Part shown: positions 1-10,317 of the stretch, piece after piece
Layout of the letters: each line of letters starts with the position of its first letter
Position numbering within the stretch: position 1 is the first letter of the stretch
Assembly (NCBI GenBank): GCA_002162955.1
Contig: MABD01000017.1
Coordinates: forward strand, 30,943 to 94,942
Length of the DNA stretch: 64,000 nucleotides
Origin: Gammaproteobacteria bacterium 45_16_T64
GTDB lineage: Bacteria > Pseudomonadota > Gammaproteobacteria > Pseudomonadales > Ketobacteraceae
Reading direction: 5' to 3'
Made by a program: the position numbers and the translations under genes
Notes under the pieces: generated by a model
Told to the model about the DNA's origin: nothing
The model's database searches: none
What the model saw: the letters and a program-made list of their open reading frames with translations, nothing else

Positions 1-185
1 GAAATATCCGCAGTATCAGAAAATGCGATACGAAATTCTGCAGGGGTATCAGGATGAACACTATCCTGTTGCGGTTCTTCTATAACGACGTTTTTACAGC
101 CGGTCAGTAGCAGTGCAACAAGGGCGATAGATATCGCCGATCGGTACTGCGTTATTCGTTGTCCTACGGAGAAAGAGTGGTTCAT
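1..185 (-). CDS. N-terminus of a lipoprotein (partial, runs off the window)
   Basis: Only the first 61 codons are in the window. The protein starts with a polar stretch, then a hydrophobic segment ending in a lipobox, LLTGC at about residues 22-26, so it should be exported and lipidated on Cys26. The mature part begins KNVVIEEPQQD and is acidic and Pro-containing; no domain is visible. The ATG is preceded by an AAAGG-like ribosome site. It is divergent from the lipoprotein gene at 527, with about 340 bases between them. Function unknown. Confidence 0.6.
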   Translation of the reverse strand, partial: MNHSFSVGQRITQYRSAISIALVALLLTGCKNVVIEEPQQDSVHPDTPAEFRIAFSDTADI

Positions 186-526
186 CCCATTACCTTTTGG
201 AGTTAAGTGTGAGCTTGTGGAGCGCCTTGACGGCACCCGAGACGAATATTGCATTCACCCTTAACGTTATTCAATATGACAAACGTTCTATGACATTTGT
301 TATGTCCAACCATAAACAAAGCATAATAGTGTTTAATAACAAGGAGTTGTCTTAAACGGCCCCTGCAGCATTACAAAATGTAAACAATATACAACCGGAT
401 TCAACCCCTCCCAAAATTGACTTCGCCAACATTTGATCTATATAGTACAGATGTACCACTTTGGATGGTGCAGCGAACCTACATGGCAGTATCTCTAATA
501 ATAAAAATCATAAAAAAGGCACCAAG
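186..526. promoter_or_regulatory. Divergent intergenic region with a quasi-palindrome
   Basis: This gap separates two divergent lipoprotein genes and must carry both promoters. Around 275-304 an imperfect dyad is visible, ATGACAAA against TTTGTTAT, with ATGACA also repeated directly. It is a candidate operator, but no regulator can be named. No coding potential is seen. Confidence 0.3.
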
Positions 527-2836
527 ATGTCTATTATTGCCAGCGTACCCATGCGAGTACTCCCTATTATTTTGGCTATCGGCTTATCGGCCTGCAATGG
601 CACAAGCTCATCGACCAACGGTGGCGAAGGAGACAACGCTTCGTCATTAGAAGACTGTCTAAGCTCTTGTTCTACTGTGGAAAAACTTCCAGCCTATGAC
701 CTGGCTCAGGGCTGTTATTCTATTAAGAGTGAAACCGGTCATTTTCTCAACACCACCACCGATAGCTACCAATTTAGTGACTCAGGTGAAGCCGACTCCG
801 AAGCGTTTTTTCTCAAACCAACACGCTTAGGGGCATTTCTACTGTACGACCGTAACGGCAACTATCTCGCGGAAGACTTTCTTGATGTCACAAGATTAGA
901 AGAGGCCAGTGAGCGCACCGAGTGGAATATCAATCTGTTGGACCTACAACAGGGTAATACTGTTATTCATTCGGCTTATAGCCTGATATCGTCAAAGCGA
1001 GACCTAAGGTTACAAGTCATTAACGACAAACTAGTACTGCGAAATACCCACCCCGACGCGTTAATCACCCGACGTACTGCGATTGAGTTTATTGAACAAT
1101 CGCAAGACCGTTGCACGCAGTTTCCTGAAGCAGAACTTAATGCGACAATTTCCGATGCGTTCTACCAGGAGAAAGACCCAGCCGAGCCGGTTGTTGGTTA
1201 TGTCGACGTACACACCCATATTGGTTTTCCAAAAACCATGGGGGGCGTTGCTATGTCGGGTGATATTTTTAGCCCCTACGGTATCGAGCACGCCTTACAT
1301 GATTGTGCTCAACTTCATGGCAAACAAGGAGCGTTAGATTTTCTAGAAGCGCAGCATGTAGGCGGTGGCTCAGATGGACATGACACCGAAGGCTATCCCG
1401 ATTTCAATTATTGGCCCAATCGCTCTACCAACACCCATGTTCAAGCGTATTACCGTTGGATTCAGCGGGCCTATTTAGGCGGCCTTCGAGTCATGGTTAC
1501 ACTTGTCACAGGTAACCCAAGCTTCTGTCAACTACTGGGGGTTATGCATCTTGGATACACTGAAGGCGGCTGCAGTGGTCTAGACGCAGTAAAAGCACAA
1601 ACCGATTACTTGTATGAGCTGGAAGATTATATCGATGCACAAGAAGGTGGCCCCGGCAAAGGCTGGCTACGTATTGTTACCTCTCCTGCGCAAGCTCGCG
1701 AAGCGATTGCTAACAACCAGTTAGCAGTAGTACTTGGCGCGGAACACGGCACCTTATTTGACTGCACGGGTGGCAACGACGATTGTGACGAAGCCTATGT
1801 AGACAAGCAACTCGATCAAGTTCATGCCATGGGCGTGAGATCAATTTTTCCATTACACCGTTTTGATAATGCCTTCGGGGGCACCAAGCCATCTGGCGGT
1901 AGCAGTGGGTCATGGATGCATCTTACCGGCATGATGACAACAACTAAGATGGATCATATCCTCGATCTTATTAATCCTACAAAACTACTATTCAAAACCA
2001 TCGGTGGACATTATTGGGACATGGATGCATGCCCCGAAGGAGCAAATGGCACCACCGGTATTCAAAGTATGGAAGAATTCATTACTGACGATTTTAGTTT
2101 ACTTACCGATGCTGCTGCCAGTTTACCCACCGTTGGCCCCCTTGTCTCTGCGGGATTTAACGCCATATTCTTGGATAAAATTCGACCTTTACCAGATTAC
2201 TCCCATCTTGACCCCCACGGGCCTTCGTGTAACCAGCGTGCATTGCAACCCATTGGTGAATACCTTATTAACGGTCTTATCGACCGTAAAATGATCGTAG
2301 AGATCGACCACATGAGTTATCAGACATTACTCGATACCATCGATATTCTGGAGGCCCGTAATTATTCCGGTTTTATCTCCTCACACGGCTGGTTTGATAA
2401 TACGTCTGATATACGCTCTCGATTATTATCCCTAGGTGGCTTGCTCACGCCAATGAATAGCAACCCTTCCAATCATGCCCGTCGAATTCAGAAACACACT
2501 GAAGAGATTGAAGCCTACGGCTACACCGCAGGCCTTGGATTTGGCAGTGATATTCAAGGGGTTACCTCCCAAACTAATGGTGATAGTGGTGTCACCATTA
2601 ATTACCCTTTCACCTCCATTGACGGCACAGTAACCTTCACCCAACCGACCACCGGTAATCGCCGTTTTGATTATGCCCAAGAAGGTGTCGCACATTACGG
2701 TTTATTCCCAGAATGGTTAGAAAATTTACGCCAAGTTGATGCACAAAGTGACGATAAGGTAATGAATACGTTTATGAATTCTGCAGAAACCTATATTCAA
2801 ATGTGGGAAAGAGCAGAAGCTAACCAGACACAATAA
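527..2836 (+). CDS. M19-like (membrane dipeptidase/amidohydrolase) lipoprotein
   Basis: A 769-aa exported lipoprotein; the lipobox GLSAC puts the lipidated Cys at residue 23. I chose the ATG at 527 rather than the in-frame start at 461 because it gives a clean signal peptide and follows AAAAAGG at good spacing. Residues about 45-205 look like a beta-trefoil or fascin-like module (CYSIKSETGHFL, then FFLKPTRLGAFLLYD). The rest carries metal-hydrolase motifs: VHTH (His229, His231), EIDHMS (His595), SSHG (His620) and GFGSD (Asp675), in the order seen in renal dipeptidase-type M19 enzymes. The first motif is HxH rather than the HxD usual in M19, so the substrate is open. A paralogue with the same architecture lies at 39521-41758. 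The fold class is fairly secure; the reaction is inferred. Confidence 0.7.
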   Translation: MSIIASVPMRVLPIILAIGLSACNGTSSSTNGGEGDNASSLEDCLSSCSTVEKLPAYDLAQGCYSIKSETGHFLNTTTDSYQFSDSGEADSEAFFLKPTRLGAFLLYDRNGNYLAEDFLDVTRLEEASERTEWNINLLDLQQGNTVIHSAYSLISSKRDLRLQVINDKLVLRNTHPDALITRRTAIEFIEQSQDRCTQFPEAELNATISDAFYQEKDPAEPVVGYVDVHTHIGFPKTMGGVAMSGDIFSPYGIEHALHDCAQLHGKQGALDFLEAQHVGGGSDGHDTEGYPDFNYWPNRSTNTHVQAYYRWIQRAYLGGLRVMVTLVTGNPSFCQLLGVMHLGYTEGGCSGLDAVKAQTDYLYELEDYIDAQEGGPGKGWLRIVTSPAQAREAIANNQLAVVLGAEHGTLFDCTGGNDDCDEAYVDKQLDQVHAMGVRSIFPLHRFDNAFGGTKPSGGSSGSWMHLTGMMTTTKMDHILDLINPTKLLFKTIGGHYWDMDACPEGANGTTGIQSMEEFITDDFSLLTDAAASLPTVGPLVSAGFNAIFLDKIRPLPDYSHLDPHGPSCNQRALQPIGEYLINGLIDRKMIVEIDHMSYQTLLDTIDILEARNYSGFISSHGWFDNTSDIRSRLLSLGGLLTPMNSNPSNHARRIQKHTEEIEAYGYTAGLGFGSDIQGVTSQTNGDSGVTINYPFTSIDGTVTFTQPTTGNRRFDYAQEGVAHYGLFPEWLENLRQVDAQSDDKVMNTFMNSAETYIQMWERAEANQTQ

Positions 2837-2958
2837 TCCAGGTGTAACCAGAAGTAATACTCCTTTTTATTGTCAATCAGCTATAGTGATATAACGCACA
2901 AGGCGTGCAGTTTTTCTCGCCTAGATAATAATCTAATTTGCTTTGTATCACTCTACTG

Positions 2959-5076
2959 ATGACAAGTGCCAATACCTACCCCGAAGATAAGGGATTAATA
3001 CATCGCCACCAAACCCTATCCTACAAATTATCTGCAGGGTTAGCCGGCTTTATTCTTTTATTACTAGTTGCTGCATTAATCGCTATCTGGTTTCAGGGAA
3101 AACCCCTGCTCGTTGAAGAAAGTCTGGCCAAGAATAAACAGATCGGTATTAGCATTGTACTCGCCCTTGGTGAACGGATGGCCAAGATCGAGGGCATCAC
3201 CGCACAAATTGCTAATTTCGCTAAAGCCGCGCCAAAAGACCCCACGCTATTCCAGAAGGTGATTCCCAGTTTACTGAATATATCAGGGCTTGAACATGTG
3301 ATCGCCGGCGGTGGCGTATGGCCTGAACCCTATCTCTTTGACAAAAAAATGGAACGTCGCAGTTTTTTTTGGGGACGCAATAGCGGTGGCGAATTAGAAT
3401 ACTACAATGATTATAATATTCCTGCCGGGCCAGGTTATCATCATACAGAATGGTATGTTCCAGCTCGCTACACCACTAAAGATGAAGTCTATTGGTCTCG
3501 ATCTTATACTGATCCATATTCGTTACAGACCATGGTAACCTGCACCGCGCCCATCTATCTTAACGACAATTTTATCGGTGTCAGCACGGTTGACTTAATG
3601 TTAGATGGGTTATCTAAAATACTCTCGAAACTGACAGCGCAGGCGGGTGGCTATGCCTTTATTGTGGATAGAAACAATAAGTTTATTGCCTATCCTGATC
3701 CCAACCAAGTCATCACAAAACGCGGTGGAATCCCGTTAAGTGATAACCCTAACGAACAAGGGTATCCCGATTTTGTTACGGTTAAGGAATTCTCAGAAAA
3801 ACACCCCAGCTTTACTCCCGTCGCCAATTTTTTAACGCAATTGGATACTGGATATAGCAATAAAAACCGTATTAATCGCAATTTGTTACTGAAACAAGCA
3901 CAACTTATTGATCAAGAAAGTGATGAAATAACATCATCAGAATCTCAATTGATTTCATCACAATTATTACGTCGCCTACAAAAAAAATCTCAAATTTCTA
4001 GCATTGGATTGTTGAGACTATCGGATGATCTTATTTTAGATGGCCCCACCAATGTGGAAGTATTCTCTATGCCAATGACCAGTTGGAAGGTCATTACCGT
4101 TTTTCCAACAGATACGATTACTCGACAGGCCACAAAAATAAGCATCAACTTATCACTGATGGTGGTATTGTTTCTATGCTTATTCTCCATCGCCGCTAGT
4201 TTTTTATTACGACGCCTAACGCGGCGGCTCACCACAATCACCGGTGATATACGATTAGCCACTGAAAACACAGAGAATCAAAAAAGCAGACTTAACGATG
4301 ATATTCACGATGAGATTGGTGTACTCAGCTATTGGTTTAATCGTCGCACGGAACAATTAATCGAAGCAAAAACAAACGCTGAATATGCCAGCCAAGCCAA
4401 ATCAAAATTTCTTGCCAGCATGTCCCATGAACTACGCACGCCAATGAATGCCATTATGGGATTTACTAAACACGCGATTAAGAAACTCGATGGTAAAATT
4501 GACGATAAACCGATGGAAGCTCTACGTACCGTTGATCAAAATGCAGAACACCTTCTCAATTTGATTAACGGTATTCTTGATGTTGCTAAAATAGAAGAAA
4601 ATGGCATTGAGCTCGCCACTAGCACTTTTTTTATTAATCCAATGCTTTATGACCTTCATGCTCAGTTTTCATCTATCGCCCATAGGCAGCATCTTTCGTT
4701 TAATCTTATACCCTTAGATCATGATATTGAATTCGTGGGAGATATAAACAAAATTAAACGCATTCTCAGTAATATTTTATCTAACGCGTTTAAATCCACC
4801 AAGAAAGGTGGTGTTTCCATTAAACCGGAGATTATCGATCACCATCGATTTCAAATTGCCATTATCGATACGGGAACAGGCTTAAGTCAGTCAGATGTAG
4901 AAAAACTGTTTCAACGATTTGCTCAAGTCAAGGATGGTATTGGTGCAGAGTCAGGTACTGGGCTCGGTCTCTACCTTTCCCAGCGATTTGCCCATGAGCA
5001 TGATGGTAATATAACCGTAGAGAGCGAGGTAGGAATAGGCAGCATATTTAGCCTTACACTGCCGTATGAGAATTAG
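2959..5076 (+). CDS. Cache-domain membrane sensor histidine kinase
   Basis: A 705-aa sensor kinase. A transmembrane helix at about residues 23-45 is followed by a large periplasmic Cache-type sensor (WSRSYTDPYS, then FIGVSTVDLML), a second helix near 395-417 and a HAMP segment. The HisKA box SMSHELRTPMNAIMG has phospho-acceptor His490. The HATPase domain shows the N box (NILSNAF), DTGTGL and GTGLGLYLS. There is no receiver domain, so a partner regulator must be elsewhere; none is adjacent. The ATG at 2959 is used; a TTG at 2938 is also possible and neither has a strong ribosome site. The stop overlaps the convergent esterase gene by 4 nt. The ligand is unknown; Cache domains usually bind small metabolites. 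Confidence 0.8.
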   Translation: MTSANTYPEDKGLIHRHQTLSYKLSAGLAGFILLLLVAALIAIWFQGKPLLVEESLAKNKQIGISIVLALGERMAKIEGITAQIANFAKAAPKDPTLFQKVIPSLLNISGLEHVIAGGGVWPEPYLFDKKMERRSFFWGRNSGGELEYYNDYNIPAGPGYHHTEWYVPARYTTKDEVYWSRSYTDPYSLQTMVTCTAPIYLNDNFIGVSTVDLMLDGLSKILSKLTAQAGGYAFIVDRNNKFIAYPDPNQVITKRGGIPLSDNPNEQGYPDFVTVKEFSEKHPSFTPVANFLTQLDTGYSNKNRINRNLLLKQAQLIDQESDEITSSESQLISSQLLRRLQKKSQISSIGLLRLSDDLILDGPTNVEVFSMPMTSWKVITVFPTDTITRQATKISINLSLMVVLFLCLFSIAASFLLRRLTRRLTTITGDIRLATENTENQKSRLNDDIHDEIGVLSYWFNRRTEQLIEAKTNAEYASQAKSKFLASMSHELRTPMNAIMGFTKHAIKKLDGKIDDKPMEALRTVDQNAEHLLNLINGILDVAKIEENGIELATSTFFINPMLYDLHAQFSSIAHRQHLSFNLIPLDHDIEFVGDINKIKRILSNILSNAFKSTKKGGVSIKPEIIDHHRFQIAIIDTGTGLSQSDVEKLFQRFAQVKDGIGAESGTGLGLYLSQRFAHEHDGNITVESEVGIGSIFSLTLPYEN

Positions 5077-6014
5077 CGGATCGATGCTTGAATAAAGTCA
5101 CCTGTCTTTTCGATCGATTCCTTTGCCGCCGGTAAGTGACTTGCATGTACTTGAAACACATGCCACAGCTTATCCCAAATGGTCAACTCTACTTCATTGC
5201 CATGACGTTTAAGTCGCATTGCCAACTCTTCCGCATCATCCAATAAGATTTCATCGCTTCCCGCTTGAATTTGAATGGGTGGTAGCCCTGATAAATCACC
5301 ATTGATGGGAGAAATATCGGGATGCTCGAATTCCGCATCCGGATAAAAATACAGTCCCATCGCTCGTAACCACGATTCTTTTAACATTGGGTCACGATCT
5401 CTCTGGGTTTGATAACTCGTATAACTACATGTCAGGTCCACCCATGGCGAATAAAGAAAGGCCGCGATGGGTAATGGCAAGCCTTCTTGCTTTAACCGCA
5501 TCAATAGTTTTAACGCTAGATTACCGCCGGCAGAATCCCCGCCCACAATTATGTCTGCCGCAGAAATACCATTGTCCAACATCGCCAAATACACCTGGTA
5601 TACATCATCATGGGCGGCAGGATAGGGGTGCTCGGGTGCCAATCGATATTCCGGAACAATCACTCGGGTCTTGAGAATCTTCGCTAACCATGCGGTAAGG
5701 TCTCGATGAGTTTTGGGGGAGCCGATGCAGAACGCACCGCCATGACAATACAATATCGTTTTATCATACTGCTGTTTGCCATTTTCTGAAATTTGAGGCT
5801 TGAGTATCTCAGCATTCACACCGGAAAATTGACTGGTACTAAGATCAACGCCAGCAGCAAGGGTAGAAAGCCTATTCAGTTGTTCAAATCGTTTTCTCGC
5901 AACCGGTAGCGGTATATTTTCATCGAGTAGGTAAGATCCACAACCCTGTGCGATTTTACGGTTTGCCATGGTCGACAAACTGTTTTTAAGTGATTGAAAA
6001 CGCTGAACTACCAT
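5073..6014 (-). CDS. Alpha/beta hydrolase, hormone-sensitive-lipase family esterase
   Basis: A 313-aa soluble esterase/lipase. It has the oxyanion motif HGGAFCIGSP, the nucleophile elbow GGDSAGGNLA, an Asp near SDEILLDDAE and a late His in KLWHVFQVH, completing the Ser-Asp-His triad of bacterial HSL (family IV) enzymes. These hydrolyse short- to medium-chain acyl esters. No signal peptide is seen. The start is the ATG at 6014, preceded by TTGAGG; a TTG 12 nt upstream is less likely. Several lipid-ester hydrolases occur in this window (patatin at 6068, lipase at 14475), pointing to a lipolytic lifestyle. Confidence 0.85.
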   Translation of the reverse strand: MVVQRFQSLKNSLSTMANRKIAQGCGSYLLDENIPLPVARKRFEQLNRLSTLAAGVDLSTSQFSGVNAEILKPQISENGKQQYDKTILYCHGGAFCIGSPKTHRDLTAWLAKILKTRVIVPEYRLAPEHPYPAAHDDVYQVYLAMLDNGISAADIIVGGDSAGGNLALKLLMRLKQEGLPLPIAAFLYSPWVDLTCSYTSYQTQRDRDPMLKESWLRAMGLYFYPDAEFEHPDISPINGDLSGLPPIQIQAGSDEILLDDAEELAMRLKRHGNEVELTIWDKLWHVFQVHASHLPAAKESIEKTGDFIQASIR

Positions 6015-6067
6015 CAAAAACCTCAACTATTCTAGGACTTTTTCATTCCAAAAATAGAGTGTACAGG

Positions 6068-7567
6068 TTAGGTTGCGGTACTCAACTGGTAATTCGCCAT
6101 GCTCATTAGGTTTTGCTCTTGAGTATGCTCCATTTCCGCTAGGATTCCATCCAATGCTTGACTAATAGCGGTCGAGTTTTTAATCATGGCAAGCTTAGAC
6201 CAGGTATTACGCCGCCCTGCCAATATAAGGTCTTCTATTTCAGACACGCCCTGATAGCTAAATAAGGCATTCCGCCAATGGAAGTCTTTTTTCCTAAGAA
6301 TGATATTGATATCACCCGTGTACTGCTGATCCAATACCGCATGCGCAAGTAAAATAGCCGGGCTCGCAAACGATGAACCGTAGTGAGACATGGTATTTTC
6401 CGCGCGTAACATCAGATCTTTTAGCGCATCAAGAATCAATTTAGGCAGTACTCGAACAACACTTTTATTCTTTTGTAGTTTAGGCTCGCTCACAAAAGGC
6501 GAGGCCAATGGATTGATTAAGCTCACGATATAGTGATTCACCCCGTACAATCGCGATAATCGCTTCGCTGGCAAATCTTCGGCAAACGAACCGTCATACC
6601 ACTTTCGAGAGGGTAGGTAAGGTTTGGCTTTTCCATCTTTGCCTTTTGCATACAATGTTACCGGCGAAACCACACCAGGCACACTGGCAGACGCATCAAT
6701 CGCTGAACGGATATATACATTGGGCGATGTAATAGCATTCATTAGGCGCGATGTCTGATGCTTCTCCGCTGGTGCAATGGATACGTTAATATTACGTCCT
6801 GTGTGCTCATAAGCTTCCTGAAACGTCATATCATTGGAAAAGCTATCTATGAGCATCTCTTTGATTAGCTGCGGTGTATAGCCTTCATGTAGCCCAGAAA
6901 GCACTAACATCGGATTCTGATCAATAGGCAGATCATATTTAAAATTGGCAAAATGCCCTGCACGAAGCTCTTCATTGGTCATCGTACCAATCTGCGCAGC
7001 CATAATCGAACCCGCGCTCGCACCGGATATCACATTCGGCAAACACTCATTATCGATAAGTGTTTGCACCACACCATGATGAAAATAGATTAACCCCGCC
7101 CCACCACTCAACATTAACGCAGACCGACCGTAGCAATGACTAGCACGACGGAAAAAATCGAGTTTTTCAGTGAAAGGAACATCTTTTTCAGAAGCACAGG
7201 CGATCATATGCAATGAACGTACAATCACATCCACATAATCGTCAATCAATTGTTTAGTACCAAGCTTAGACTGGGCATAGAGTAGTGGTCGCCCCATTCC
7301 TCCCATATTGCCATGTATCCCCTCATTCAGGGCATACAATAGATCTGAATAGTTTCCCTCATCAAGAAACCGCAAAAGGTTGTCGTGGCGAATACGAATT
7401 TCACTACTGTCGTATAAACTACTATCGTCTTCGACTTTCCATTGTTCACGACCCGAAAGCTCATCGTGGTTTTTAGCGTTATTTACCCAGTCATCGAAAC
7501 ACAAGGATTTCTCCATTCGACGTTCAATACTCTTCAAGCGAACACTGTTAACCACCGACGAATCCAT
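6068..7567 (-). CDS. Patatin-like phospholipase with DUF3336-type N-terminus
   Basis: A 499-aa serine lipase of the patatin family. The oxyanion loop is SGGAGLIYFHHG, the catalytic Ser sits in GASAGS and the dyad Asp in YDGSFAEDLP (DGS instead of the usual DGG). About 150 residues precede the patatin core and resemble the DUF3336 extension of bacterial and fungal patatins. There is no signal peptide, so a cytosolic or peripheral-membrane phospholipase/acyl-hydrolase is likely. The ATG follows AAAGGTGG at 5 nt; the in-frame GTG upstream lies inside that site and is rejected. Confidence 0.85.
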   Translation of the reverse strand: MDSSVVNSVRLKSIERRMEKSLCFDDWVNNAKNHDELSGREQWKVEDDSSLYDSSEIRIRHDNLLRFLDEGNYSDLLYALNEGIHGNMGGMGRPLLYAQSKLGTKQLIDDYVDVIVRSLHMIACASEKDVPFTEKLDFFRRASHCYGRSALMLSGGAGLIYFHHGVVQTLIDNECLPNVISGASAGSIMAAQIGTMTNEELRAGHFANFKYDLPIDQNPMLVLSGLHEGYTPQLIKEMLIDSFSNDMTFQEAYEHTGRNINVSIAPAEKHQTSRLMNAITSPNVYIRSAIDASASVPGVVSPVTLYAKGKDGKAKPYLPSRKWYDGSFAEDLPAKRLSRLYGVNHYIVSLINPLASPFVSEPKLQKNKSVVRVLPKLILDALKDLMLRAENTMSHYGSSFASPAILLAHAVLDQQYTGDINIILRKKDFHWRNALFSYQGVSEIEDLILAGRRNTWSKLAMIKNSTAISQALDGILAEMEHTQEQNLMSMANYQLSTAT

Positions 7568-7643
7568 AAATACCACCTTTATAAATGCAGCTACTCCTTT
7601 ATAAATCTAGCATATTATTCGCTAAATGCTTGATTTATAAAAA

Positions 7644-8396
7644 TTAGTAGCCGGTTTCTGGTCTTTTCCCCAGTACTACCCCCAATCCTTGGTTAAAAGT
7701 ACGCATTATTGATTGTGCCCTAGGATTTTTCTTACCGATAATAAGATGATAACTGGTAAGATGCACAGATTTAGGATGATGCGTAATAATGTCACGCTGC
7801 TCCTTTTCTAAAAGGGAGTTGATAAGAAAGTACCCTACTTCTTTGTTTGATACCACTAAGTCTACTCGTCCGATCAGTAGCTTTTTGAAATTTGCTGCCT
7901 CATCAGGAATACGTTCCATGCGAAAGGTATTTAATTTTTCACCGGTTTCCAATACGCTACCATAGTAATATCCCGTACTCCCACCAATCACGTACCCTTC
8001 CAAATCTTCTAATGTTTTCCAATCAAACTTTTTATCTTTACGATAAAAAAGTACATTATGCGATATCATTACCGGATCACTATACAAGAAGCGCCGCTCT
8101 CTCTCCGGGCTTTTCACCCATACTGCTGTGGCATCCCAATCCGCTATTCGAGTGAGGTCATAGGAGCGTTTCCACGGAAAAAACCCGGTTTTAACTTGTA
8201 ATCCTTGAGACTTAAATGCGGAATTGACAATTCGACTGACCGACCCAAAACCCGGCAACTCTTCACTAATAAAAGGCGGCCACTCACCTAACGCAACACT
8301 AACACTGCTCCGATTCTCTTCGGCATTAGTACACCAAGCGTTTCCTATAAAACCAACCCATACTATACACACAATGATTAATCGAATTGTTGTCAT
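7644..8396 (-). CDS. Periplasmic solute-binding protein, family 3-like
   Basis: A 250-aa exported protein. Residues 1-23 form a signal peptide (MTTIRLIIVCIVWVGFIGNA). The mature part starts with the amino-acid-binding-like sequence VALGEWPPFISEELPG and continues with GFFPWKRSYDL and GGSTGYYYG, typical of SBP_bac_3 proteins. No permease or ATPase gene is adjacent. The diguanylate cyclase upstream (8520) lies on the same strand 123 nt away, so this may be an orphan sensor rather than a transporter part. The ligand is unknown. Confidence 0.75.
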   Translation of the reverse strand: MTTIRLIIVCIVWVGFIGNAWCTNAEENRSSVSVALGEWPPFISEELPGFGSVSRIVNSAFKSQGLQVKTGFFPWKRSYDLTRIADWDATAVWVKSPERERRFLYSDPVMISHNVLFYRKDKKFDWKTLEDLEGYVIGGSTGYYYGSVLETGEKLNTFRMERIPDEAANFKKLLIGRVDLVVSNKEVGYFLINSLLEKEQRDIITHHPKSVHLTSYHLIIGKKNPRAQSIMRTFNQGLGVVLGKRPETGY

Positions 8397-8519
8397 GTCG
8401 ATACGTTGCCCCAGAAACTTATTAACGCGAAATGTATAGTAACAAATATGGGTGCCATACTCCTAGTGTTGTCATTACAATCTATCGCTATTTTTGTGAT
8501 GCAAGATAAACGATATGCA

Positions 8520-10286
8520 TCACGCACCTTTTTGTTCGATGTGTTGATAACACTCTACGCGGTTACGTCCCATTTTTTTTGCTTGGTATAAGGCAGCATC
8601 TGCTCGCTGAATACTACTCTCAAGATCAATACCATGTCCTACCATTGACACACCGATACTCGTCGTTATCTTTATCGATTCCCGCGTATTCATTTCGGTT
8701 CCTTCGATGATAGTCCGCAGTCGATTAGCAACTTCGTAAGCACTATCAAACGTAGTATGCGTTAACATAATGGCAAATTCTTCACCGCCAATTCGCCCAA
8801 CGATATCACCATCCCTGCATACCCCTTTACACACACTCGCAAATTGCTTCAATACGCGATCGCCCACATGATGTCCATTCTCATCATTAATGTGTTTAAA
8901 TAGATCGATATCCAAATACAACAATGCCATCAGATAATGATGCCTGTTACCACGAGAGACTTCTTTTTGTGCCTGTTCCATGAAATACCGGCGGTTGTAG
9001 CATCCCGTCAGCCCATCGATCGTCGCGAAGGTGCGCAACTCTCTTTCCAGCACCTTTCTATTCTCGATATTGACCATCATACCTACCACACCCTGATACT
9101 GAGAGGACGTGGCTTTTAACGGTGCTTTACTGATTAGCAGCTCATGTACATTACCGCGGGAATCTACTAACGAAGACTCATAAGTTAATGCCTCCCGAGT
9201 CGACATAATTCCCGCATCGGCTTTATCCTCTTGCGCAGCGCCAGATTCATCCAGAAAATCGCCGTCAGTCAGTTTGTCGCAATCATTATCATTATAATCA
9301 TCAATACGAAATTCAGACTTAAATGCTTCATTTACAACGCGATAATCACCATCCGAGTGTTTGTAGAAAACTGGATTTGGAATACTCTCGATCAATTGCG
9401 ACATAAAATCGTGCGCAGAGGCTAACTCTTCCGTTCGCATCTCCACACGATGCTCTAGTTTATCGTTTAAGTCTTGCACCTCATGCAACACTGCATGCTT
9501 TTGTCTAATTTCCGTATTAAGTTTACTGTTCGAATCCTCTAATTCATCTCCCGCTTCCTGCAATCGCAATAACATCTGATTAAACACAACACTCAACCGT
9601 GTTAATTCATCCTCACCTTTGTGTTTTTCAATAATTGAGGACGAAATCGATCCAAAATTAACACCCTGAACAATATCCGTTAACTCTTTTAGTGGCTTCA
9701 CCAAATGACGCCGAAGCACCAAGGTAAATAGAAACCATAATGACAACGTCTTTAATACAGCGCTGCAAAGAATTATCAATAAACTGTATTTCACCCCTTC
9801 TATCATCATTGCTTGGTTGCTATATAACGTCAGTACCGCAATTGGCTTGTCATTACCTTCACGATAAATGGTAAGGGGCCGTTCGATAATATCTTCTTCA
9901 AGAAAAGAGAATGTGACCTCTAACGATCCAGAATTTTGCGAACCCGCTTCTCCGAGCTTTCCCGGCACCTGACCTTTTTGAACAATTGCCTGTCCAAGCA
10001 TTAGTTCTCTAACGCTCACCCCCGTCACCAGTGGAATTTTTAAAACGCCATCACTAATGGATTCGAGCCGCATTTCATCAAAATCCCAAATGGCCAACGC
10101 CAAGCTTCGCTCAATGGAGCTGCTGTATACATCAAGCTTCTGAATAAAACTGTGTTTATGACGGACATAAACATCCACCATCTGAAAGGCTGTCAGCACA
10201 CTGGCGATGAAAAAATAAATAACAAAGATTCGAAAAAAAATCTTAGCGGAAAGGGATTGAAATATGGATCTCTTTGGCTGCGTCAT
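8520..10286 (-). CDS. Membrane diguanylate cyclase (HAMP-PAS-GGDEF)
   Basis: A 588-aa inner-membrane enzyme predicted to make cyclic di-GMP from two GTP. A transmembrane helix near residues 15-40 and another near 170-195 flank a periplasmic sensor of about 130 residues. HAMP, a coiled coil (LEDSNSKLNTEIRQKH), a PAS domain and the GGDEF domain follow. The active site is intact, GRIGGEEFAIML, and an inhibitory RxxD site (RDGD) lies five residues before it, so product inhibition is expected. The start is the ATG at 10286; a TTG 27 nt upstream is possible. The input signal is unknown. Confidence 0.88.
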   Translation of the reverse strand: MTQPKRSIFQSLSAKIFFRIFVIYFFIASVLTAFQMVDVYVRHKHSFIQKLDVYSSSIERSLALAIWDFDEMRLESISDGVLKIPLVTGVSVRELMLGQAIVQKGQVPGKLGEAGSQNSGSLEVTFSFLEEDIIERPLTIYREGNDKPIAVLTLYSNQAMMIEGVKYSLLIILCSAVLKTLSLWFLFTLVLRRHLVKPLKELTDIVQGVNFGSISSSIIEKHKGEDELTRLSVVFNQMLLRLQEAGDELEDSNSKLNTEIRQKHAVLHEVQDLNDKLEHRVEMRTEELASAHDFMSQLIESIPNPVFYKHSDGDYRVVNEAFKSEFRIDDYNDNDCDKLTDGDFLDESGAAQEDKADAGIMSTREALTYESSLVDSRGNVHELLISKAPLKATSSQYQGVVGMMVNIENRKVLERELRTFATIDGLTGCYNRRYFMEQAQKEVSRGNRHHYLMALLYLDIDLFKHINDENGHHVGDRVLKQFASVCKGVCRDGDIVGRIGGEEFAIMLTHTTFDSAYEVANRLRTIIEGTEMNTRESIKITTSIGVSMVGHGIDLESSIQRADAALYQAKKMGRNRVECYQHIEQKGA

Positions 10287-10317
10287 ATAATGATACCAAA
10301 CCACAGAAAGCAACGTG

